A stretch of DNA of 39,082 bases from assembly GCF_031010175.1 (NCBI RefSeq), contig NZ_JAUAMB010000043.1:1-39082 (forward strand). Reading direction: 5' to 3'. Shown here piece after piece: positions 33,163-39,082 of the stretch. The DNA is from Halomonas sp. SpR1. Its GTDB lineage: Bacteria; Pseudomonadota; Gammaproteobacteria; Pseudomonadales; Halomonadaceae. The first letter of the stretch is position 1, and the number at the start of each line of letters is the position of its first letter. The position numbers and the translations under genes are program-made. The notes beneath the pieces were generated by a model. It was not told the DNA's origin. It ran no database searches and saw nothing but the letters and a program-made list of their open reading frames with translations.

Positions 33163-34623
33163 TCAGGAAGCCTGGTGGCGCAGCCGCGGGCTAGCCAATT
33201 CTCCCACCACGGTGATAAGCACCAGCAGGGCCAACAGCCACGGCCACTGGGTACCTACCTGGAGGGTCGCAAGACCCAGCGCATCGATGAAAATTAGCAC
33301 GATGCCTAACGGGCTAACGTAACGCACCATAAACAGCCACAGCGTATGCTGGGTACGGGAGAGCCCTAGTTCCTGCCTGAATATTTCAGTACGCAGCAGG
33401 AAGCCTGCCATGAGTGCCATGCCCAATCCGCCTAACGGCATCATCCAGCGGGAGGTTAGGTAGTCCAGCCAGTCGAAGAAAGTGCGGCCTGCTAGCGTCC
33501 AATCCGCGCCCATGTTGAATGACAGCATGGCCAAAGTACTCACCAACCACAGCACAATACCCACACCCCAGGATGCCCGTTTACGCGTCATTCCTTTGCT
33601 TGCCACGAGCCAGGCTACGGTCGCCTCGATCATCGAGATCGACGATGTAAGCGCGGCCATCGATAGCATCACAAAGAACAGGACGCCAAACAGCGTACCA
33701 AACGGCATCGCTTGGAAGGCCAATGGCAAGCTCATGAAAATCAACCCTGGCCCTTGGCCGGGATTCATTCCGTTAGCGAAAATAATCGGGAAAATAGCCA
33801 AGCCTGCCATTAGTGCGACAACGGTATCGGCAATGGCCACACTGAATGTCGTGCGCGCGATGGAGTGCCCTTCTGGCAGGTAAGAGCCGTAGGTAAGAAT
33901 CGCGCCAGAGGCGAGCGACAAAGTAAAGAAGGCGTGCCCCAGTGCCGCTAACAGCCCTTCACTGCTTAATCCTTCCGTATTGAAAGAGAACAGAAAAGAC
34001 CATGCGTCGGCGAAGCCACCGGAAAAAGCACCGTAGCCGATCAGTATCCCCAGCATGATGACCATGCCTGGCATCATCCAACTGACGCTCTTTTCAATGC
34101 CGGCTTGTACGCCTTTGCCCACGATGAACATGGTCAGCACTGTCACCAGCGTGCTCCAGGCACCTAGCGTCCAAGGGTTGGCATTGTTGGCGGCAAAAAT
34201 TGCCGCCATGTCATCGACGCTATTACCCGCCAGACCGCCACTCAGCATCTTCCACAAATAGGAAAATGACCAGCCCGCGACCACGACGTAGAACGACAGA
34301 ATCATGAAGCCACATATCATGGCCATCCAACCGAAGATCGACCAGAAGCTACCATGGCCCGACTCATGCACCACCCGGCGGATAGCGTCGATCGGGCTGC
34401 CTCGCCCACGGCGACCGAAGCTGATTTCAGCCATCATGATGGGGACGCCGACCGCCAATATGCAGGCCAGGTAAACCAGCACGAAAGCACCACCCCCAAA
34501 CTCGCCAGTGATGTAAGGAAACTTCCAGATATTACCCAGTCCCACTGCAGAACCAGTGGCTGCCAGTACAAATCCCCAGCGGCCCAGCCACAGCGTCTTG
34601 GGAGGCGTATTTGTCGTTGTCAT
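33163..34623 (-). CDS. Neurotransmitter:sodium symporter (NSS/SNF family), probable aromatic amino-acid transporter
   Basis: A 486-residue membrane protein with about 12 hydrophobic segments. The first segment has the family hallmark GSAVGLGNIWKFPYITGEFGGG (quoted as AVGLGNIWKFPY), which carries sodium- and substrate-binding residues. The middle contains FFTLSLASGAILTYGSYL. Bacterial NSS proteins such as Tyt1 and LeuT import amino acids with sodium. Placement directly downstream of PhhR, with a TyrR-type box 217 bp upstream, suggests tyrosine or phenylalanine as substrate. The ribosome site before ATG 34623 is not strong. Confidence 0.88.
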   Translation of the reverse strand: MTTTNTPPKTLWLGRWGFVLAATGSAVGLGNIWKFPYITGEFGGGAFVLVYLACILAVGVPIMMAEISFGRRGRGSPIDAIRRVVHESGHGSFWSIFGWMAMICGFMILSFYVVVAGWSFSYLWKMLSGGLAGNSVDDMAAIFAANNANPWTLGAWSTLVTVLTMFIVGKGVQAGIEKSVSWMMPGMVIMLGILIGYGAFSGGFADAWSFLFSFNTEGLSSEGLLAALGHAFFTLSLASGAILTYGSYLPEGHSIARTTFSVAIADTVVALMAGLAIFPIIFANGMNPGQGPGLIFMSLPLAFQAMPFGTLFGVLFFVMLSMAALTSSISMIEATVAWLVASKGMTRKRASWGVGIVLWLVSTLAMLSFNMGADWTLAGRTFFDWLDYLTSRWMMPLGGLGMALMAGFLLRTEIFRQELGLSRTQHTLWLFMVRYVSPLGIVLIFIDALGLATLQVGTQWPWLLALLVLITVVGELASPRLRHQAS

Positions 34624-34954
34624 TGGGAAACCTTATAAATTGATATTGTTTTTAGGCTATTGATTTATAATCAGCTAAAACAACTACTTAAAATTGATTA
34701 GCTGTCTCTTAAAGCCAACTCACTGCAATCAGCCAGTCATCGAGAGCAATCTATTAAGAGTCTAGGGAGATAGCTATAGGGCAGGAATAGGGTGATATCG
34801 CACTCGGCACGACGCTAAGCCATATAAGCGAGACGCAGCTGTAAACTAATCGTTACACTTGAAAAGGAATGCCGTTGGACGGGGTCTTGCCGTTGCATTT
34901 TTCTGACACCCCGTAAAGAAATCGTGACAATTAATTCACCTGTCATGGATTTTT
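34624..34954. other. Upstream region of the NSS gene
   Basis: About 330 bases between the NSS start and the phhR stop, both on the minus strand, with no gene. The notable element is the TyrR-type box at 34840-34857. I see no strong terminator for phhR. Confidence 0.5.
34840..34857. promoter_or_regulatory. TyrR/PhhR box
   Basis: TGTAAA, six bases, GTTACA: this matches the TyrR consensus TGTAAA-N6-TTTACA at all but one position. It lies upstream of the NSS symporter and just after phhR. Confidence 0.65.
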
Positions 34955-36517
34955 TTAAGAGTCCTCTTGAGCACCAATGCCGTAACGTTTGAGTTTATTG
35001 GCAACGGTTGTGTGCGAAACGCCCAGTCGTTTTCCCAACTGGCGGCTAGAAGGGTACTTTTGATACAGCGTAGTTAAGATGTTTCTTTCCACCTCTCCCA
35101 GCATATCGCTCAAGCTTCCCTCTAATGGGATGCCAGCCAACTCAGGCGACTCCTCTCGGTGAGGAAGGCGCAAATGCACCGGCTGGATGGCTTTTTCTTC
35201 ACACAGTGACACTGCCTGGAACAGCACATTTTCCAGCTGTCGAACATTGCCCGGCCAGTCGTAACGGGTGATTTTTTCCAACGCAGCAGGCGAAAGCTCG
35301 GGCACAGGACAGCCTATCTGACGGGCCGCACGATCCAGCATATAGGCTGCCAAGTCTGCGATGCCATCCAGGCATTCCCGTAAAGGTGGCACCTGTAACG
35401 AAAGCACATTGAGCCGGTGATAAAGATCAAGCCGAAACACCCCCTCACTACACAGCTGAGGCAAGTTCTGTTGAGTGGCACAGATTACCCGGACATCCAG
35501 GAAGGTTTCCTCGTCGCTCCCCACACGCCGGAAACCGCCATCCTGAAGAAAGCGCAACAGCTTCGTCTGCAGCCGGGGACTCATTTCACCGACTTCATCA
35601 AGAAATACCGTGCCACCTTCGTTAAGCTCCAGAAGGCCCAGCTTACCTTCCGGCCGAGCGCCTTCGAAGGCACCGGGGGCGTAACCGAAAAGCTCTGTCT
35701 CGGCCATTGATTCAGGCAGCCCGGCACAGTTAAGCACCACAAACGGCGCTTGCCCTCGGGGGCTTGCCAAATGACAGGCTCTGGCCACCAGCTCTTTCCC
35801 GGTTCCTGTTTCCCCCACAATCAACAACGGTGCCTCTAATGGCGCCATGCGACGCGCCTCGTTGATGACGGCTTCCAGTCGCGAACTCGACTGAAAGATG
35901 GCCTCAAAGCCACGCAGCTCCTGACGCTGCACCTGATAAATACGCGCACCGATACGGTCGGCACGGTGTAATGTCACGACCGCCCCCGCGAGTGAATCAA
36001 CCTTAGTATCTTCCGTATGCAGTGGCGCGATATCAGCCAGATAGGTATTCCCTTTCAGTTTGATCCGCAATCCATTGATGCGTGAGTTGTTTCGGCGAAT
36101 CAAGTCGGGCAGATCCACCTCGTCAAGGTAACGATCCAGTGAGAGCCCCGGCACTTCTTGAACGCGCACGCCTAAAACCTGAACAGCAATACGATTGGCC
36201 GCCACAATTCGGCCCTGCATATCTATCGACATCACTGGGTCAGAAAGCGAGGACAGCAGCGCATCCAGCTCCAAATGACGCCGCTCGCTGGGCATCAAGC
36301 TGGCGCGCTTAACACCAAACACGCCAGGGATGGCTTCCAATACCGGTTTAAGCGTCTGTAGCTGCGCATTGAGTAATTTTGGAACATATAAATAGATGGT
36401 ATTGCCCTGATCGCCCCCTACCTCTCCCCGAGCAACATTAATTCGGTAGTCAGCAAACTGGGCCACTATATCGCGCAGGATACCGACTCGATTCTGGCAG
36501 TAAAATTTAAGACGCAT
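34955..36517 (-). CDS. phhR: PhhR/TyrR-type regulator of aromatic amino-acid catabolism
   Basis: A 520-residue regulator with an N-terminal ACT domain (about 1-70, starting MRLKFYCQNRVGILRDIV), a PAS domain (about 80-190), an AAA+ domain with Walker A GETGTGKE (235-242) and Walker B VFLDEV (about 304-309), and a C-terminal helix-turn-helix (SSRQLGKRLGVSHTTVANKL). The sigma-54 contact motif GAFTGA is altered to GAFEGA (282-287), as TyrR-like proteins that work with sigma-70 also lack the canonical form. ATG 36517 follows GAGGG. It lies 33 bp after the Lrp-type gene, probably in the same operon. Confidence 0.9.
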   Translation of the reverse strand: MRLKFYCQNRVGILRDIVAQFADYRINVARGEVGGDQGNTIYLYVPKLLNAQLQTLKPVLEAIPGVFGVKRASLMPSERRHLELDALLSSLSDPVMSIDMQGRIVAANRIAVQVLGVRVQEVPGLSLDRYLDEVDLPDLIRRNNSRINGLRIKLKGNTYLADIAPLHTEDTKVDSLAGAVVTLHRADRIGARIYQVQRQELRGFEAIFQSSSRLEAVINEARRMAPLEAPLLIVGETGTGKELVARACHLASPRGQAPFVVLNCAGLPESMAETELFGYAPGAFEGARPEGKLGLLELNEGGTVFLDEVGEMSPRLQTKLLRFLQDGGFRRVGSDEETFLDVRVICATQQNLPQLCSEGVFRLDLYHRLNVLSLQVPPLRECLDGIADLAAYMLDRAARQIGCPVPELSPAALEKITRYDWPGNVRQLENVLFQAVSLCEEKAIQPVHLRLPHREESPELAGIPLEGSLSDMLGEVERNILTTLYQKYPSSRQLGKRLGVSHTTVANKLKRYGIGAQEDS

Positions 36518-36550
36518 AGAGCCCTCACGGCACAAAACCAACTCAGCTAC

Positions 36551-37027
36551 TTAGCCACCACTCACTGGCAGCCCCTGCTCTTCTTTCATACTACGCAGTA
36601 TTATTTCTGAGCGAACCTGGGTTACATTAGGATGAGGTAATAAATGATGATGAATAAAGTCCGAAAACGCTGTTAGATCCTTGGCGATGATATGTAACAC
36701 ATAGTCTGCGTCTCCCGACACAGAATAGGCCTCACGAACCATGGCATGCTTCGTCAGTAACGTCACAAAATCATCATCCATGCTTTCACCATGAGCTTTG
36801 AGATTAACTCTGGTGATGGCACGCAGCCCAAACCCCAGGCTGGTGGCATCAAGCCTAGCCGAATACCCCTTAATGACACCTTCGGCTTCTAACCGTGCTT
36901 TGCGGCGGGAGCACTGCGAGGGAGACAGACTGACGCGCTCTCCCAATTCTGAATTGGTGAGGGCTGAGTTCTTTTGTAACTCTGACAAAATTGCAAGATC
37001 ATAACGATCCAAGGAAATTCCGTGCAT
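36551..37027 (-). CDS. Lrp/AsnC-family regulator, divergent to hppD
   Basis: A 158-residue protein with a winged helix (LDRYDLAILSELQKNSALTN, then ELGERVSLSPSQCSRRKARLEAEGVI) and a RAM-type domain (YSVSGDADYVLHIIAKDLTAF). It is divergent from hppD with 128 bp between start codons. A role as tyrosine- or phenylalanine-responsive activator of hppD is likely by position. The shared gap contains several inverted repeats, including TGCGCA and TGTGCA separated by five bases. Confidence 0.87.
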   Translation of the reverse strand: MHGISLDRYDLAILSELQKNSALTNSELGERVSLSPSQCSRRKARLEAEGVIKGYSARLDATSLGFGLRAITRVNLKAHGESMDDDFVTLLTKHAMVREAYSVSGDADYVLHIIAKDLTAFSDFIHHHLLPHPNVTQVRSEIILRSMKEEQGLPVSGG

Positions 37028-37072
37028 ACAGCACTCCTATTGCGCACATTCTGTGCACTATTTGGCTGCATC

Positions 37073-37116
37073 TTAGGTTAGTTTGCAACCTAATTGTACC
37101 GGCTCTTCCCTATACT
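37073..37116 (+). promoter_or_regulatory. Operator-like inverted repeat and -10 of hppD
   Basis: TTAGGTT (37073-37079) and AACCTAA (37087-37093) form a 7-bp perfect inverted repeat with a 7-bp spacer. It occupies the -35 region of a promoter with TATACT at 37111-37116. No good -35 hexamer is present, so an activator at this repeat is expected. Confidence 0.5.
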
Positions 37117-37155
37117 GAACTTGTCACCCAACAAGACAATAAAGGAGAGACAGCG

Positions 37156-38262
37156 ATGGGCCCCTTCCCTCATGACGCACCCAAAGCAACCATCAATGAT
37201 GCAAACCCAGCAGGCACAGATGGCTTCGAGTTTGTTGAATTTGCACACCCCGAGCCGGAAAAACTGGATAGCTTATTTCGGCAAATGGGTTTCGTTCCCG
37301 TTGCAAAACATCGTGACAAGTCGATCACCGTTTATCGTCAAGGCGATATCAACTACCTTCTTAACAGTGAGCCTAACTCGCATGCGTCAGCGTTTATTGA
37401 GGCGCATGGCCCCTGTGCACCGGCAATGGCTTGGCGCGTCGTTGATGCTCAGCATGCGCTAAAACGTGCCGTCGACCTGGGTGCAGAAGAGTTCACGGGT
37501 AATAAATCCATCGATGCGCCTGCGGTGATTGGCATTGGCGGCTCGCTGCTTTACTTTATTGACACCTATGGCGAAAAAGGCAGCTGTTATTCAAACGAAT
37601 TTGAGTGGTTGGATGAGGTCGACCCTCGTCCTAAAGGGTTTGGTTTTTACTATCTTGACCACCTCACTCATAACGTTATTCGCGGCAATATGGACACGTG
37701 GTATAAGTTTTACCACGACACCTTTAACTTCCGCGAAATACGCTACTTTGATATCACCGGTAAAATGACAGGCCTTACCAGCCGTGCATTGACTTCTCCC
37801 GATGGTAAAATTCGCATACCCATTAACGAAAGTGCCGATGATCACAGCCAGATCGAAGAGTACTTGCGCGAATATAACGGCGAAGGCATTCAGCATATCG
37901 CCATTGCAACGAACGATATCTACTCCGGCACTGACTTAATCGCTGATGCGGGGCTCGAATTTATGCCTGGCCCGCCGAACATCTATTACGAAAAGTCACT
38001 GGAGCGCGTTAAAGACCACCAGGAACCTCTCGATAAACTGCGTAGCCGTGGCATTTTGATTGACGGCGAAGGTGTCGTGGGCGGCGGCGAAACCCGAATT
38101 TTGCTACAAATTTTCTCAAAAACGGTCATTGGGCCCATCTTCTTCGAGTTTATCCAGCGTAAAGGCGATGATGGTTTTGGAGAGGGCAATTTTAAAGCAC
38201 TTTTCGAGTCCATCGAAGAGGATCAAATTAACCGCGGCGTGTTGCACAGTACCGCTGAATAG
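37156..38262 (+). CDS. hppD: HppD: 4-hydroxyphenylpyruvate dioxygenase
   Basis: A 368-residue VOC-fold dioxygenase that converts 4-hydroxyphenylpyruvate to homogentisate. The iron ligands are H169 (YYLDHLTHNV), H247 (GIQHIAIAT) and E331 (FFEFIQRKG). GGAGAG lies 7 bp before ATG 37156; the longer frame upstream is not real because it runs through the promoter. Only 14 bp separate it from the Rieske gene. Its product feeds the hmgA-fahA-maiA operon 13 kb away. Confidence 0.95.
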   Translation: MGPFPHDAPKATINDANPAGTDGFEFVEFAHPEPEKLDSLFRQMGFVPVAKHRDKSITVYRQGDINYLLNSEPNSHASAFIEAHGPCAPAMAWRVVDAQHALKRAVDLGAEEFTGNKSIDAPAVIGIGGSLLYFIDTYGEKGSCYSNEFEWLDEVDPRPKGFGFYYLDHLTHNVIRGNMDTWYKFYHDTFNFREIRYFDITGKMTGLTSRALTSPDGKIRIPINESADDHSQIEEYLREYNGEGIQHIAIATNDIYSGTDLIADAGLEFMPGPPNIYYEKSLERVKDHQEPLDKLRSRGILIDGEGVVGGGETRILLQIFSKTVIGPIFFEFIQRKGDDGFGEGNFKALFESIEEDQINRGVLHSTAE

Positions 38263-38276
38263 TAAAAGGGCACACC

Positions 38277-38654
38277 GTGCATGACGCTTGGCGTAACTAT
38301 GAAAATGCCCCCCAAGAGGGGGCTATTATTTGCCCTTCCAGCGCTATACCAGAAGGCAAAGCACGCTGCATGGAAATAATGAGCAGCAATGGATCTTTCC
38401 CAGTCATTGCAGCACGTATAAATGGCACGATTTATTGCTACGTCAATGCCTGCCCCCACCAATATTTACCTTTAAACTATCGATCGGACAGTATCATTTC
38501 ATCAGATGGGCACCGTTTTCTATGCAGTGCGCATGGGGCAGCGTTTGACATTAAAACGGGAGACTGCTTAACAGGCGGCTGTGATAAACTTGACGCCATA
38601 CCTGTATTTGAAGATCTAGCAGGCAACTTATGCATCAAGCCTAGAAAACCTTAA
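38277..38654 (+). CDS. Small Rieske [2Fe-2S] protein, co-transcribed with hppD
   Basis: A 125-residue single-domain Rieske protein with cluster ligands C59-P-H61 and C83-S-A-H86. It starts at GTG 38277, preceded by AAAGGG with 6-bp spacing and 14 bp after hppD. It lacks an oxygenase catalytic domain and any membrane segment, so it is likely an electron carrier. HppD itself needs no external electron donor, so the partner is unclear; the fused oxidoreductase or an unlinked oxygenase are possibilities. Confidence 0.85.
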   Translation: MHDAWRNYENAPQEGAIICPSSAIPEGKARCMEIMSSNGSFPVIAARINGTIYCYVNACPHQYLPLNYRSDSIISSDGHRFLCSAHGAAFDIKTGDCLTGGCDKLDAIPVFEDLAGNLCIKPRKP

Positions 38655-38753
38655 AAACATTCACCAAAAAGTTATAACCTATTCCCCTATCTCTAGCTAA
38701 ACATCCGACAATAGTGATGGGGTCGAATAAAACTCCACAACTATTCAGCCGAA

Positions 38754-38784
38754 CCATAAGCGAACTCAACGAGTTCGCTTATGG
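38754..38784. terminator. Long perfect hairpin downstream of the Rieske gene
   Basis: A 14-bp perfect stem (38754-38767 with 38771-38784) closes a 3-base loop. No T-run follows on either strand. It probably ends the hppD unit or separates it from the convergent gene fragment at 38847. Confidence 0.6.
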
Positions 38785-38846
38785 GCAAGATAGCAGGGCT
38801 AGGCAGCATTGGCTTAATACAAGTTGGCCCATTAAAAACACGTCAT

Positions 38847-38956
38847 TTAGGCGTCAGGATCAACCACATCGTCAGCGCTCAAGCTTTCCTCGTCGCCTGC
38901 GGCAACTAGCAGTTGTTCGAGGAAAAAAGCGCGGGCGGCCTCTCCATCAACATCTT
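38847..38956 (-). pseudogene. C-terminal fragment of an unidentified gene, cut by the IS
   Basis: On the minus strand a frame is open from the IS boundary at 38956 and reads DVDGEAARAFFLEQLLVAAG, then continues acidic to end VVDPDA with TAA at 38847-38849. The base composition and the acidic tail look like real coding sequence of the host. About 36 codons remain, and the 5' part would be beyond the IS. I do not recognise the family. Confidence 0.5.
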
Positions 38957-39082
38957 TGTAGTGGTTCAATAAAACCGGACACCAACGTAGGTGGTAATAT
39001 TGCCACCATAAACGAGGTGTCTGATGACCAAGAAACGACGTACTTTTTCGCCTGAATTTAAGCAGGAAGCTGCCAGCCTAGT
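38957..39082 (+). mobile_element. Left end of an IS3-family insertion sequence (partial)
   Basis: The terminal repeat begins TGTAGTGGTTCAATAAAACC at 38957 and is followed 67 bp later by an IS3-type orfA start. The terminal bases match the right end of the IS at 1-125. The element runs off the window. It has the same orientation as the copy at the left edge. Confidence 0.82.
39024..39082 (+). CDS. IS3-family transposase OrfA, N-terminal fragment
   Basis: ATG 39024, preceded by GAGGTG, opens a frame reading MTKKRRTFSPEFKQEAASLV to the window edge. This is a standard IS3 OrfA helix-turn-helix start (KRRTFSPEFKQEA). Confidence 0.85.
   Translation, partial: MTKKRRTFSPEFKQEAASL

Noticed and set aside
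36991..37155. Longer start for HppD
   Set aside because: The upstream frame crosses the promoter and the divergent Lrp-type gene; ATG 37156 has GGAGAG and the correct N-terminus.
38714..39055. 113-residue open frame near the right edge
   Set aside because: It crosses a hairpin, an antisense coding fragment and the IS boundary, has no recognisable motif and no ribosome site.
1..39082. A proven composite transposon
   Set aside because: The region holds ordinary chromosomal metabolic genes and both IS elements are incomplete in view. Without target duplications or comparison with relatives, mobility as a unit is not supported.

Overview
The window reads as the chromosome of a gammaproteobacterium close to Halomonas (Halomonadaceae). 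This is inferred from gene content and protein style: TRAP transporters, an NSS symporter, OvoA, NADP-GDH and E. coli/Pseudomonas-type paa genes. No rRNA or tRNA is present to confirm it. Almost the whole window is one catabolic region for phenylalanine, tyrosine and phenylacetate.

Layout. At 1-125 lies the right end of an IS3-family element that has cut off the 5' end of a flavin-reductase-like gene (126-616). Then come ovoA (minus, 765-2912), a NYN-domain gene, gdhA with a terminator, and rnk. A 560-bp gene-poor stretch may hold an IS200/IS605 remnant. The phenylacetyl-CoA (paa) cluster runs from about 6.3 to 19.3 kb: paaX, then paaY behind a paaN stub on the minus strand, then paaF(stub)-paaG-paaH-paaI-paaJ(stub)-paaK with a strong terminator, then paaA-B-C-D-E and paaZ. 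Convergent to paaZ is a TRAP transporter (dctPQM) with a MarR regulator. The homogentisate pathway hmgA-fahA-maiA (23.7-26.8 kb) converges on a fused indolepyruvate/arylpyruvate:ferredoxin oxidoreductase, which is divergent from an Lrp/AsnC regulator. A second, orphan TRAP binding protein follows, then a DUF6455-like gene behind an ANR/FNR box, an NSS symporter with a TyrR-type box upstream, a PhhR/TyrR regulator, another Lrp/AsnC regulator, and divergent hppD plus a small Rieske protein. The window ends in the left end of an IS3-family element (from 38957) that truncates a minus-strand gene.

How it fits together (inference from known pathways). The NSS symporter would import aromatic amino acids. 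Tyrosine-derived 4-hydroxyphenylpyruvate goes through HppD, HmgA, MaiA and FahA to fumarate and acetoacetate. Phenylpyruvate could be converted by the fused oxidoreductase directly to phenylacetyl-CoA, which enters the PaaABCDE epoxidase, PaaG, PaaZ and beta-oxidation route. PaaK would feed in external phenylacetate.

The most unusual observation is that three genes of the paa cluster (paaN, paaF, paaJ) are present only as stubs. Each appears to keep its start region and its last codons while the middle is gone. The hydratase (PaaF) and thiolase (PaaJ) steps are therefore not encoded here although the rest of the pathway is intact. Other points worth attention are a matched pair of paa promoters sharing an upstream motif, a recurrent palindrome near the MarR/TRAP region, and three short-period tandem repeats in intergenic DNA.
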